NCBI GenBank assembly: GCA_022767445.1
Contig: JALENJ010000055.1
Span: forward strand, 1 to 45,362
Origin: Erysipelotrichaceae bacterium
Lineage (GTDB): Bacteria; Bacillota_I; Bacilli_A; Erysipelotrichales; Erysipelotrichaceae
Length of the DNA: 45,362 nt
Direction of reading: 5' to 3'
Shown here: piece after piece, positions 8,072 to 16,177 of the stretch
How positions within the stretch are numbered: position 1 is the first letter of the stretch
Layout: the number at the start of each line of letters is the position of its first letter
The notes under the pieces: model-generated
What the model saw: the letters and a program-made list of their open reading frames with translations, nothing else
What the model was told of the DNA's origin: nothing
Database searches by the model: none
Program-made: the position numbers and the translations under genes

Positions 8072-8704
8072 ATGAAAATAGCAGTCATCGCATCAAACGG
8101 AAAAGCATCCACAGAAATCGTAAAGGAAGCACAGAATAGAGGACTAGAAGTAACTGGTATCTCACGCGGTAGCGTAAATAAATCTGGCGCAAAGACATAC
8201 ATCCAAAAAGATATCTTAGATCTTACAAAGGAAGACCTTGCTGGATTTGATGTTGTCGTAGATGGATTTGGGGTATTCAATCCAGAAGAGTTACCATTAC
8301 ATGTAAAGACATCCCAACATTTAGCAGATATCTTATCAGGCAGTGATACACGTCTACTCATTGTAGGTGGTGCAGGTAGTCTATATGTCAATCCAGAACA
8401 TACAGTACAACTCAAAGATACACCAGAGTTCCCAGAAGAATTTGTAACATTAGCTACAGCACAAGCAGATGAATTAGCAGAAATTCGCAAGCGTAATGAT
8501 ATAAAGTGGACATTCGTATCACCTGCAGCGGATTTTGATCCAGAACTACCAAGAAGTGGAAAATACATTCTTGCAGGGGAAGAGCTAACTTTAAACTCCA
8601 AAGGAGAAAGTGTAATCAGCTATGCAGATTATGCAATCGCTATGGTAGATGAAATTGAGAAAGGTAATCACATCCAACAACGTATTAGTGTTGTAGGCGA
8701 ATAA
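8072..8704 (+). CDS. NAD(P)-binding oxidoreductase, NmrA/YwnB-like atypical SDR
   Basis: A 210-residue Rossmann-type protein: N-terminal beta strand and loop (MKIAVIASNGKASTEIV), an acidic DxxD segment (QKDILDLTKEDL), a VGGAGS turn, and the family's WTFVSPAADF segment. This pattern fits the NAD(P)H-binding atypical short-chain dehydrogenases related to B. subtilis YwnB. It is the first gene of a two-gene operon with an Rrf2 regulator 2 bp downstream, the same pairing as ywnB/ywnA. The substrate is unknown. A role in electrophile or redox stress is inferred from the partner regulator. AAGGAG precedes the ATG. Confidence 0.82.
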   Translation: MKIAVIASNGKASTEIVKEAQNRGLEVTGISRGSVNKSGAKTYIQKDILDLTKEDLAGFDVVVDGFGVFNPEELPLHVKTSQHLADILSGSDTRLLIVGGAGSLYVNPEHTVQLKDTPEFPEEFVTLATAQADELAEIRKRNDIKWTFVSPAADFDPELPRSGKYILAGEELTLNSKGESVISYADYAIAMVDEIEKGNHIQQRISVVGE

Positions 8705-8706
8705 TC

Positions 8707-9144
8707 ATGCAGGTAAGTAGTAAGTTTACAATTGCGATACATATCCTAACAGCGATTGCATACTTCAAAGATACGCAGAAAGAAACGAGTAGTTCCTTGG
8801 CTGGTAGTATCGGCGCAAATCCAGTGATTGTACGCAATGTCATGGGAAAATTAAAAGAGGCAGGTATTATCCACGTCAGCCAAGGCCAAAGCGGAATTAA
8901 ACTTGCCAAAGATGTCGAAGACATCAGTTTATATGATATCTACCACGCAGTGGAAAACATTGAGGAAACCGGGTTATTTCGCTTCCATGAAAATCCAAAT
9001 GCGAACTGTCCAGTAGGCAGAAATATCCATGTGGCAGTTGATCCACATTTGATAGATGCACAAGAAGCGATGGAAACCTCATTAAAATCCGTTAGTCTAA
9101 AAACAATTGTTGATGATACCAACAATGCAATCATAAGTGAATAA
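8707..9144 (+). CDS. Rrf2 family transcriptional regulator, YwnA/HypR-like
   Basis: 145 residues with the Rrf2 winged-helix pattern (QVSSKFTIAIHILTAIAY at the N-terminus, a recognition helix around NPVIVRNVMGKLKEAGI) and a wing with IKL. One cysteine is present, Cys101 in ANCPVGR, aligning with the conserved C-terminal-side Cys of YwnA/HypR proteins. HypR of Staphylococcus senses hypochlorite through an intersubunit disulfide using a second Cys near residue 33, which is absent here. It therefore has no Fe-S three-Cys cluster and cannot form the HypR disulfide. It probably represses its own operon through the palindrome at 8032-8056. Confidence 0.85.
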   Translation: MQVSSKFTIAIHILTAIAYFKDTQKETSSSLAGSIGANPVIVRNVMGKLKEAGIIHVSQGQSGIKLAKDVEDISLYDIYHAVENIEETGLFRFHENPNANCPVGRNIHVAVDPHLIDAQEAMETSLKSVSLKTIVDDTNNAIISE

Positions 9145-9169
9145 GTTCTTCTTAATAGAAGAGCTTTTT
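9145..9169 (+). terminator. Terminator of the oxidoreductase/Rrf2 operon
   Basis: An 8-bp stem including one G-T pair (9145-9152 with 9157-9164), loop TAAT, then T5 at 9165-9169. Confidence 0.75.
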
Positions 9170-9174
9170 CACAC

Positions 9175-9199
9175 AAAAAAGAACGGCATAACCGTTCTT
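9175..9199 (-). terminator. Terminator of the cold-shock gene
   Basis: GAACGG / CCGTTC stem extended by A-T pairs (9179-9186 with 9192-9199). On the minus strand it is followed by a T6 run (complement of 9175-9180). Confidence 0.85.
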
Positions 9200-9218
9200 G
9201 ATTCGTACAATGTTCTAA

Positions 9219-9419
9219 TTAGAGCTTTGTTACGTTGGAAGCCTGTGGTCCACGATTAGACTCTGTGATGTCGAAGCTTACTGTAGCGCCTTCATCAAGT
9301 GTCTTGAATCCTTCACTCTGAATTGCTGAGTAATGAACGAAAACGTCCTTACCATCATCAGTTGTGATGAATCCGTAGCCCTTTTCAGCATTAAACCATT
9401 TTACCTTGCCTGTTGCCAT
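9219..9419 (-). CDS. Cold-shock protein, CspA family
   Basis: A 66-residue single OB-fold protein with both RNA-binding motifs, RNP1 KGYGFI and RNP2 VFVHY, and the family start [17 protein letters not shown]. It binds single-stranded RNA and acts as an RNA chaperone. AGGAG precedes the ATG on the minus strand. About 85 bp of leader and promoter sequence lie upstream (9420-9500). Csp genes often have regulated leaders, but I cannot show a structure here. It is a single-gene unit with its own terminator, and length and motifs are canonical. Confidence 0.96.
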   Translation of the reverse strand: MATGKVKWFNAEKGYGFITTDDGKDVFVHYSAIQSEGFKTLDEGATVSFDITESNRGPQASNVTKL

Positions 9420-9580
9420 TGTGCCTTTGAATCTCCTATTCTATGATACGGAAGTAAATCCTGTATACTCCTTAATGATATACTGTACATCTTGAAAATA
9501 CAAGATATATTTTTTAAACTAACCGTGCATAAATAAAGGTTTTATCGCAATTTATGACGATTTATCCACAATTATGAGTC

Positions 9581-9609
9581 TTTGCAAAAAGGGACTTTCA
9601 ACGTATAAT
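9581..9609 (+). promoter_or_regulatory. Promoter of the metG T-box transcript
   Basis: A perfect TATAAT at 9604-9609 with a weak -35 TTTGCA at 9581-9586, spacer 17 bp. Transcription would begin close to 9616, at the 5' edge of the T-box leader. The upstream 9420-9580 stretch holds only the divergent csp leader and promoter region. Confidence 0.7.
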
Positions 9610-9615
9610 AATACC

Positions 9616-9840
9616 GATAGAAAGCAATGAAAAGAAGAGTATATTTTCCAAAGAAATATAGAGAGCATGTGCTAGGTGGAAACATGCATGAAGGGAAGAT
9701 AGAAAATGGTCTTGGAGCTGACTATACGAAGAGTATAGTCCGGATACGTCCGTTACAACGCTGAGTGGTCAACATAGTTGGCAAGATAAAGGTGGTAACG
9801 CGTGCAAGACGTCCTTTCATTCGGGATGTCTTTTATTTTG
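9616..9840 (+). promoter_or_regulatory. T-box leader (tRNA-Met sensing) of metG
   Basis: The 225-bp leader carries the T-box sequence AAGGTGGTAACGCG (9789-9802). Its TGGT at 9793-9796 can pair with the ACCA end of uncharged tRNA. A terminator stem follows at 9806-9832 (GACGTCC with GGGATGTC, then TTTTA). An ATG at 9706-9708 inside a GAAAATGG context is the best candidate specifier codon, matching the methionine enzyme downstream. Uncharged tRNA-Met should favour the antiterminator and raise metG expression. The T-box and terminator are directly visible; the specifier assignment is by position and context. Confidence 0.88.
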
Positions 9841-9854
9841 AGGAGGTACGCCAA

Positions 9855-11795
9855 ATGGAAAACAAAACACCATATTACATTACAACCGCAATCGCATATA
9901 CATCAGGAAAACCGCATATTGGAAACGTATATGAGATTGTACTAGCAGACGCAATCGCTAGATTTAAACGCAAGGAAGGCTTTGATGTGCGCTTCCAAAC
10001 AGGTACAGATGAGCATGGACAAAAGATAGAAGATCGAGCTAAAGCTGCAAACAAAACACCAAAACAGTTCGTTGATGAATTATCAGCAGTCGTCAAACAA
10101 CAGTTCGATGTTATGAATATTTCATACGATCACTTCATTCGTACAACAGATGCACCACACGAAAGACAAGTACAGAAAATCTTCAAGAAGTTCTATGATC
10201 AAGGTGATATCTACAAAGGATATTATGAAGGACTCTATTGTAAAGAGGATGAAGCCTTCTATACAAAGAGCCAATTAACAGAAGATGGAAAATGTCCTGT
10301 ATGTGGTGGCGAAGTTGTCCCTATGAAGGAAGATGCTTACTTCTTTAAGATGAGTAAGTACGCTGATCAATTGATGAAGTATATTGATGAGCATCCACAT
10401 TTCATTCAACCAGAGAGTCGTAAGAATGAAATGGTTAACAACTTCCTGAAACCAGGACTACAAGATCTATGTGTATCACGTACATCCTTTAAGTGGGGAA
10501 TTCCAGTAGACTTTGATCCAGGTCACGTTGTATATGTATGGATGGATGCATTATCCAACTATATTACAGGCCTAGGGTATGACGTAGATGGAAATAGCGA
10601 TGCATTATATAAAAAGTACTGGCCAGCAGATCTACACTTAATTGGTAAGGATATTATCCGTTTTCATACTATTTATTGGCCAATCATGTTGATGGCATTG
10701 GGTGAGCCATTACCAAAACAAGTATTTGGTCATCCATGGTTACTAATTGGAGATTCCAAGATGTCAAAATCCCATGGAAACGTTATCTATGCGGATGACT
10801 TAGTAAAACTATTCGGTGTCGATGCAGTTAGATTCATCATGTTACATGAGATGCCATTTGCACAAGATGGACATGTAACATATGACCTAATGATTGAACG
10901 CATCAACAGCGACCTAGCAAATAACCTGGGAAACCTAGTGAATCGTACAATCTCCATGCAGAATAAATACTTCGGTGGTGTGGTTGCCAATCCAAATGTC
11001 AGTGAACCAGTGGATGAGGAACTAAAGACATTTGCATTAGAAACTGTAAAGCATGTAAAGGCAAAGATGGATGAGTTACGTGTCGCAGATGCGATTCAAG
11101 AAATCCTAGACCTATTCTCAAGATGTAACAAATATATCGATGAGACAACACCATGGACACTGGCTAAGGACTCTGAAAAGATTGAACGTCTAGCAACAGT
11201 ACTATATAACTTACTAGAATCCGTACGTATTGCGGCTGTATTGATGGAACCATTCTTCCCAGAGACATCCAAGAAGATTCTTGATGACTTAAATACACAA
11301 CAAAGAGACTTCTCTACAATCGAAACATTCGGTTTATTAGAGACAGGTATGCATGTTGCTGAGAAACCAGAAATCTTATTTGCTCGTATTGATGAAAAAG
11401 CAATCCAATCCAAGATTGAGATGATTGATGAAATCAACAGCGCAGCACGTAAGAAGGAAGTCGAAAAGAAAGCAACCATCACAATCGACGACTTTAAGAA
11501 ACTCGACCTAAGAGTTGGTAAAGTCCTATCATGTGAAAGACATCCTGATGCGGATAAACTCTTCATATTGAAGGTAGATCTTGGTGATGGTGAGGTAAGA
11601 CAGATTGTTTCAGGTCTTGCACAAAGCTACACACCAGGTCAGGTAATCGGCAAGAATATCGTTATGATCGCTAACCTACAGCCTACCGTCATTCGTGGCG
11701 TAGAATCACAAGGTATGTTGTTAGCAGGTAAGGAAGAAAAGACAATTGGTTTGGTTGAAGTCAATGGTCTAACTCCTGGTACTAAGGTACAATAA
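9855..11795 (+). CDS. metG: Methionyl-tRNA synthetase
   Basis: 646 residues from the ATG at 9855, which has AGGAGG at 9841-9846. An in-frame start at 9765 lies inside the T-box terminator region and is not credible. Visible features are the class I HIGH-type motif PHIG (20-23), a zinc-knuckle region with CPVCGG, KMSKS in GDSKMSKSHGN, and a C-terminal tRNA-binding OB domain from about residue 545 (FKKLDLRVGKVL). It charges tRNA-Met and initiator tRNA. It is a single-gene unit under T-box control and is of usual length for Bacillota. Confidence 0.97.
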   Translation: MENKTPYYITTAIAYTSGKPHIGNVYEIVLADAIARFKRKEGFDVRFQTGTDEHGQKIEDRAKAANKTPKQFVDELSAVVKQQFDVMNISYDHFIRTTDAPHERQVQKIFKKFYDQGDIYKGYYEGLYCKEDEAFYTKSQLTEDGKCPVCGGEVVPMKEDAYFFKMSKYADQLMKYIDEHPHFIQPESRKNEMVNNFLKPGLQDLCVSRTSFKWGIPVDFDPGHVVYVWMDALSNYITGLGYDVDGNSDALYKKYWPADLHLIGKDIIRFHTIYWPIMLMALGEPLPKQVFGHPWLLIGDSKMSKSHGNVIYADDLVKLFGVDAVRFIMLHEMPFAQDGHVTYDLMIERINSDLANNLGNLVNRTISMQNKYFGGVVANPNVSEPVDEELKTFALETVKHVKAKMDELRVADAIQEILDLFSRCNKYIDETTPWTLAKDSEKIERLATVLYNLLESVRIAAVLMEPFFPETSKKILDDLNTQQRDFSTIETFGLLETGMHVAEKPEILFARIDEKAIQSKIEMIDEINSAARKKEVEKKATITIDDFKKLDLRVGKVLSCERHPDADKLFILKVDLGDGEVRQIVSGLAQSYTPGQVIGKNIVMIANLQPTVIRGVESQGMLLAGKEEKTIGLVEVNGLTPGTKVQ

Positions 11796-11797
11796 GC

Positions 11798-11845
11798 AAA
11801 AAATCTCTGAGAACTTATCACATTGATATGTACTTGGAGATTTTT
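11798..11845 (+). terminator. Terminator after metG; left copy of a repeat that also ends the sugar island
   Basis: An imperfect hairpin, AAAATCTC... pairing with ...GAGATTTT, ending in a T5 run at 11841-11845. The 22 bp at 11798-11819 are identical to 25885-25906, and the next CATTGAT is shared after a one-base insertion. The two copies lie just outside the two ends of the carbohydrate island. Confidence 0.75.
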
Positions 11846-11878
11846 ATTTATTAAGTTTTTATACTTAATAAATAAAAA
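11841..11878. repeat. 16-bp perfect inverted repeat upstream of the Sde182/DUF1593-like gene
   Basis: Arms 11841-11856 and 11863-11878 are exact reverse complements with a 6-bp loop. The arm contains TTTATTAAGT, which recurs in another palindrome at the other end of the next gene (13447-13472). It could serve as a second, AT-rich terminator, an operator, or a remnant of a small mobile repeat. Confidence 0.75.
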
Positions 11879-11969
11879 ACTATACATAAATTATGAGTAA
11901 AATTAAGCATATAACACTTAACCATAATCTGAAGTTTTATATAGAATAGTACTGTGAAGGAGATTATAT

Positions 11970-13454
11970 ATGGTAAGAGTAAACACAATAATAACAACAG
12001 ATGGTGAAGTCGATGATATGAATTCATTGATACACTTATGCCTATATTTAAATGAGATAAATTTATTAGGAGTAGTATATACATCAAGTCAATTCCATTT
12101 TAATGGAGATGGAATACATACATTGGGAGAAATTACGCCAAATTATCGTACTTCAGGCCTTGCAGGCTTAGAAAGACCGCGTACTAAATTTGGACCAGAT
12201 CCAGAAGGTAAGTCATTAAAATCGTTTAGACCTTTCCCTATGGGATGGATAGAGAAAATCTGGGACGGTGCGTATAAGAAAGCATATCCATATCTGAGTC
12301 AGAATGCCGAAGGCTATCCAACACCTGAAGAATTGTTGTCAATTACAAAAGTAGGAAACATTGAGTTTGAAGGTGATGTTCGCTTTGATACAGAAGGATC
12401 TAATCTAATCAAAAAATATATTTTAGATAAAAATAAAGAAATTTTATATTTGCAATCATGGGGTGGTGTAAATACGATTGTGCGTGCACTATTATCCATC
12501 TATGAGGAATATGGAAATAAGGATAATTGGACAACTGTTCAAGCAAATGTAGTAAGTAAAATAAGAGTTCTTGGTGTTAATAAAGGAGTTGGGCAAGATA
12601 ATTCTTGGTTGGATAATCACATCCCAGAACTTTATCCAGGTATTCAAACATTATGGCCTGAGAATCTCTATGGTACATATAGCGGTATGACACCACTACA
12701 ACCGGATGTGTCTGATATGTTTAGTGCTGAGTGGATGACAAAATATATTCATAACGGAAAAGCAGAACTTATGGATGAATATCATCTAATGGGAGATGGT
12801 AGAAGAATTGATGGAGAAGCAGAAGTATACCAGTTCGGTGTCAATGCAACTTTGGACTTTGGTTTCCCTAATGTAGCTGCAAAGCACTTTAATCAATATG
12901 ATTTTATTGGTGAAGGTGATTCAAATACATATATACCATTACTATCATTTGGCTTGTTAGGAAATCAAAATCCAAAATATCCAGGGCTATTAGGATGCAT
13001 GCATGTTAATAATGAGGAATCTGAAGTACCATACAATCCCCAAACAGGTAGATATGAAGCTTATAATCCATTTATAAGAGGTTATCAAGAAGATTGGGCT
13101 GCTAGAGCTAGATGGTGTTATCAAAGCTATTCAGAAGCTAACCATTCTCCAATTGTCAGAATAAATAACAATTTAATTGATGCAAAACCTTTAGAGCATG
13201 TACAACTAACAGCCGATGTACAGGATCCAGATGGTGATGATGTAAAAACAGTTTGGGAAATTTATCCGCATTATAACCGCTATAGTGGTAAAGCAATAGG
13301 ACTAAAAGTCTGGCGTCCAGAGGAAGTGAATACGGTTTTTACAGTTCCTGAGGATGCAAAAAGTGGTGACTATTTTGTATTAATATTGAAAGCTACAGAT
13401 GTAAATAAAACACCAATGATATCTTATGGAACTGTAATTATAAGAGTTTATTAA
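11970..13454 (+). CDS. Sde182/DUF1593-type protein with nucleoside-hydrolase-like domain
   Basis: 494 residues. The N-terminal ~330 residues resemble the nucleoside-hydrolase-like domain of Sde182/DUF1593 proteins. TTDGEVDDM near residues 9-17 has acidic residues Asp11, Asp15 and Asp16 in the pattern that binds Ca in nucleoside hydrolases. The C-terminal ~100 residues (from HSPIVRINNN) look like the beta-sandwich of the same family, with DPDGDD. No signal peptide is seen, so it is probably cytoplasmic here. Family members occur in polysaccharide-use clusters; N- or O-glycoside hydrolysis is likely but the substrate is unknown. GAAGGAGA precedes the ATG. No convincing -35/-10 pair is seen, though TAGAAT at 11942-11947 could be a -10. 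Confidence 0.75.
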   Translation: MVRVNTIITTDGEVDDMNSLIHLCLYLNEINLLGVVYTSSQFHFNGDGIHTLGEITPNYRTSGLAGLERPRTKFGPDPEGKSLKSFRPFPMGWIEKIWDGAYKKAYPYLSQNAEGYPTPEELLSITKVGNIEFEGDVRFDTEGSNLIKKYILDKNKEILYLQSWGGVNTIVRALLSIYEEYGNKDNWTTVQANVVSKIRVLGVNKGVGQDNSWLDNHIPELYPGIQTLWPENLYGTYSGMTPLQPDVSDMFSAEWMTKYIHNGKAELMDEYHLMGDGRRIDGEAEVYQFGVNATLDFGFPNVAAKHFNQYDFIGEGDSNTYIPLLSFGLLGNQNPKYPGLLGCMHVNNEESEVPYNPQTGRYEAYNPFIRGYQEDWAARARWCYQSYSEANHSPIVRINNNLIDAKPLEHVQLTADVQDPDGDDVKTVWEIYPHYNRYSGKAIGLKVWRPEEVNTVFTVPEDAKSGDYFVLILKATDVNKTPMISYGTVIIRVY

Positions 13455-13472
13455 GTTAAATAACTTAATAAA
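13447..13472. repeat. 26-bp perfect palindrome across the stop codon of the Sde182/DUF1593-like gene
   Basis: Arms TTTATTAAGTTA (13447-13458) and TAACTTAATAAA (13461-13472) are separated by AA. There is no T run after it, so it is a poor intrinsic terminator. It shares TTTATTAAGT with the inverted repeat at 11841-11878. Confidence 0.75.
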
Positions 13473-13527
13473 TAGCAATAATACTTAAATTAAGATAGAT
13501 TATTAATCAAATTGACTTAATATATGA

Positions 13528-13556
13528 TTGAAATCGGTTACATTAATGGATAAAAT
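13528..13556 (+). promoter_or_regulatory. Promoter of the PTS gene with an overlapping cre-like site
   Basis: TTGAAA (13528-13533), 17-bp spacer, TAAAAT (13551-13556). TGAAATCGGTTACA at 13529-13542 fits the cre consensus TGWAANCGNTNWCA at every defined position and covers the -35 box and part of the spacer. CcpA or the LacI-type regulator encoded in the island could bind there to block transcription. About 85 bp of untranslated leader follow, in which I see no recognised riboswitch. Confidence 0.75.
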
Positions 13557-13641
13557 AAATAATGCAAATCACCCGATACAAAGTAGGGGATGCCATGAGT
13601 GAGGATTTATCTATTCAGATAATTCAGAGAGGAGAAAGAAA

Positions 13642-15072
13642 ATGGCAAAGTACGCTGATCTATGTAGTCAGATATTAGAGAATGTTGGAGGTAAAGAGAA
13701 TGTTTCTAGTGCTCTTCACTGCATGACGCGATTAAGAATTAATTTTAAGGATAAAGAGAAAATTAATGTTGATGCGATTAAAGGAATTAAGGGAGTTCTA
13801 GGCGCACAATTTTCTGGAGAACAGTTCCAAGTAATTATTGGACAACATGTTTCAGAAGTCTATCCAGAGTTCTGTCAAATGGCAGGAATTGCACAAGGAG
13901 CCGCAATTGATGAGAATCTAGATAAGAAAGAACCTTTTGATATCAAGAAAGTTCCATCCAAGGTACTTGAATATGTCTCTGGTTCTATTACACCAATGTT
14001 ACCAATTATGATTGGCGTTGGTTGGTTTAAATTATTTTATTCATTATTAGGACCAAATTTATTAAATGTAGCATCTGAAACAAGTGACTTTATGCGCTTG
14101 TTGTATATTGTTGGGCAAGCAGGTTTCTACTTTATGCCAGTATTCCTTGCATATGGTGCGGCATTAAAACTTAAGACAAACGTTGTTTTATCAGTATTCC
14201 TTGGATTAATGTTGGTTGATCCAAATATCATTCAGATTGCGACAGATGGAATTCCATTTAAGATTTATGGATTGATTCCAATGCCATTAAATAACTATAC
14301 CCAGTCTTTAATTCCTATCTTACTTTCTGTATGGGCGATGAAGTATGTCTATGATTTCATGAATAAGATTATGCCTAACTGGTTTAAGATTATTGGAATT
14401 CCACTAGGTACAATTGGCATCATGTTGCCATTAATGTTCTGTGTTCTTGCCCCTATTGGTAACTGGATTGGTGTAGCATTATCTGCATTCTTCTCAACAT
14501 TGTATTCTGTTGCAGGACCACTAGCAGTTGCTTTAATTGGTGGATTCTGGATGTATTTAGTAGCAACTGGCATGCATGGTGCAATCATTCAAATCGCATT
14601 GTTGAATATCACAACACTTGGTTATGATCCGGTAGTATTAGCTGGTGCTCAAGCTGCTAACTGTGCATTAATGGGAATGGCAATTGCATACTTTATTCGT
14701 ACAAAAGGCGAAGAAAAACAGCTTGCCGCAACGAATGCAGTTACATTAGTACTAGGTGGTATATCTGAGCCAACAATCTTCTCGGTTTTAATTAGAAACA
14801 AACGTGCAATGATTTCATATACAGTTGGTGGATTGATTGCTGGTTTGATTGTAGGTATATCAGGTGCTGCTATTTACATTCTTGGTGGTTCTTCAAATAT
14901 CTTATGCTTCTTAACATATGCTGGTGGCCCAAGCTCATCATTCATCTGGGGAACAATTGCATGTGCGACTGGATTTGTAATTTCACTTGTAGTAGGACTT
15001 ATCATTGGCTTTGGTGACAAGGCAGATGGCTTACAAAATTACAAACCAAAAACAAAGAAAGCTAACGCATAA
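13642..15072 (+). CDS. PTS transporter subunit EIIBC, glucose/beta-glucoside superfamily
   Basis: 476 residues: an N-terminal EIIB domain (~1-85) with the phosphorylation cysteine Cys27 in ALHCMTRLR, then a polytopic EIIC membrane domain (~105-465) with about ten hydrophobic segments and a GGISEPTIFS motif. No EIIA domain is present, so phosphate must come from a separate EIIA. The protein imports and phosphorylates a sugar or beta-glycoside. The GH1 6-phospho-beta-glucosidase in the same island argues for a beta-glucoside-type substrate. AGGAG precedes the ATG. It has its own promoter with a cre-like site and ends at a hairpin shared with the convergent LacI-type gene. Confidence 0.9.
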   Translation: MAKYADLCSQILENVGGKENVSSALHCMTRLRINFKDKEKINVDAIKGIKGVLGAQFSGEQFQVIIGQHVSEVYPEFCQMAGIAQGAAIDENLDKKEPFDIKKVPSKVLEYVSGSITPMLPIMIGVGWFKLFYSLLGPNLLNVASETSDFMRLLYIVGQAGFYFMPVFLAYGAALKLKTNVVLSVFLGLMLVDPNIIQIATDGIPFKIYGLIPMPLNNYTQSLIPILLSVWAMKYVYDFMNKIMPNWFKIIGIPLGTIGIMLPLMFCVLAPIGNWIGVALSAFFSTLYSVAGPLAVALIGGFWMYLVATGMHGAIIQIALLNITTLGYDPVVLAGAQAANCALMGMAIAYFIRTKGEEKQLAATNAVTLVLGGISEPTIFSVLIRNKRAMISYTVGGLIAGLIVGISGAAIYILGGSSNILCFLTYAGGPSSSFIWGTIACATGFVISLVVGLIIGFGDKADGLQNYKPKTKKANA

Positions 15073-15078
15073 ACCAAA

Positions 15079-15107
15079 AAAGGGTTCAAGATTAGCTTGA
15101 GCCCTTT
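15079..15107. terminator. Hairpin between the convergent PTS and LacI-type genes
   Basis: A 12-bp stem AAAGGGTTCAAG / CTTGAGCCCTTT with one G-T pair and a 5-nt loop. The A6 run on the left becomes T6 on the minus strand, so termination of the LacI-type gene is the stronger direction. Confidence 0.85.
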
Positions 15108-15114
15108 CATATAC

Positions 15115-16113
15115 TCATTTTACAGATTTTCTGATAACAAGATTTGTGTTAATAGCAATTTTGATTGGATAGTGAACTTCAGATTGTATAGTTTCCATCA
15201 AGCGATCTGCAGCAATTTTTCCCATATACACCTTAGGAACATTGATTGAAGTTAAGGGTGGAGTTACATATGCGGAATAATTCATGTTATCAAAACCTAT
15301 GATAGAAATATCTTCTGGAATTCTATAGCCTCTATCTTTAAATGCACGGATTGCACCTATTGCAATTTCATCGTTATCACAGAAATATGCATTAGCTAGT
15401 GGTTCTTTAGAATCTATGATTTCGATCATATCTGCATATGAATTTTCGCTTGAAGCGATAACTTCATGCATGATGACTTGATTTGAATGATAACCTGCAT
15501 TACGAATAGCTTTAAAGAAACCATCTGCACGTTCTAGTGTGTTTGGAAATGCATTAGAGGAGCGGATATAGCCAGGACAGCAGTTGCAATGATCAATTAA
15601 GTATTCGGTTGCTGAACGTGCACCTTCCATGTTGTTAATAACAACACTATCACCATCAAAGGAAGAAAAGTATGCATCCAGCAATAGGACAGGTATTGAT
15701 AAATGATTGAAATAATGAATATCAGAAGACATCATAAGGGTTCCGAAAAGTATGATTCCATCCGGATCATCATTGATAACTTTCTCAATTTCTTTCTGAA
15801 TGTCGCTGTGTTCATGTATATGATATGCATTCAATCGATAACCATGTTCCTTTAGTCGATATTCAATAGAGTTGCCAACTTCAGAGAAAAAAGCAGAATC
15901 GAATATAAAGTTTTTATGCATGAACATCACTGCAATCATTTTATGGTTTTTTCTAAGCATCTTCTTAGAATATTTAAATCCCATTTCATTTGCAGTTGAA
16001 AATATCTTAGCGCGTAGCTCATCAGAAACACCAGGCTTATTATTAAGCGCCATTGATACAGCAGCTGCTGATATATTTAATGCTTTCGCAATATCTTTTG
16101 CTGTTACAGACAT
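15115..16113 (-). CDS. LacI/GalR family transcriptional regulator of the island
   Basis: 332 residues from the ATG at 16113, preceded on the minus strand by GAGGTG with a 7-nt gap. A TTG two codons earlier would put the ribosome site only 1 nt away and is rejected. The N-terminal helix-turn-helix and hinge are clear (VTAKDIAKALNISAAAVSMAL). The periplasmic-binding-protein-like effector domain includes IPEDISIIGFDN and PPLTSINVP. An unusual CNCC cluster sits where the family usually has an LGH-type segment. It is divergent from the isomerase operon with only 64 bp between starts, and probably controls that operon and the PTS gene. The inducer is unknown. Confidence 0.92.
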   Translation of the reverse strand: MSVTAKDIAKALNISAAAVSMALNNKPGVSDELRAKIFSTANEMGFKYSKKMLRKNHKMIAVMFMHKNFIFDSAFFSEVGNSIEYRLKEHGYRLNAYHIHEHSDIQKEIEKVINDDPDGIILFGTLMMSSDIHYFNHLSIPVLLLDAYFSSFDGDSVVINNMEGARSATEYLIDHCNCCPGYIRSSNAFPNTLERADGFFKAIRNAGYHSNQVIMHEVIASSENSYADMIEIIDSKEPLANAYFCDNDEIAIGAIRAFKDRGYRIPEDISIIGFDNMNYSAYVTPPLTSINVPKVYMGKIAADRLMETIQSEVHYPIKIAINTNLVIRKSVK

Positions 16114-16177
16114 AAACAATCACCTCAATAGTATTATACAGAACGATAAAACAAGGTAGAAGAAAAAAGGAGAAAAG

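Noticed and set aside
8056-8601. 181-codon open frame on the minus strand opposite the YwnB-like oxidoreductase
   Set aside because: It lies wholly opposite a better gene with promoter, ribosome site and family motifs. Its translation is rich in Ser, Pro and Cys without recognisable motifs.
9765-9854. N-terminal extension of MetG by 30 codons
   Set aside because: The extension lies in the T-box antiterminator and terminator. AGGAGG and the family N-terminus support the ATG at 9855.
13557-13641. Riboswitch or antiterminator RNA in the PTS leader
   Set aside because: No known riboswitch core and no LicT/BglG-type RNA antiterminator with terminator could be recognised. It is annotated only as leader.
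16114-16119. TTG start giving a two-residue-longer LacI-type protein
   Set aside because: The GAGGTG site would be 1 nt from TTG but 7 nt from the ATG at 16113.
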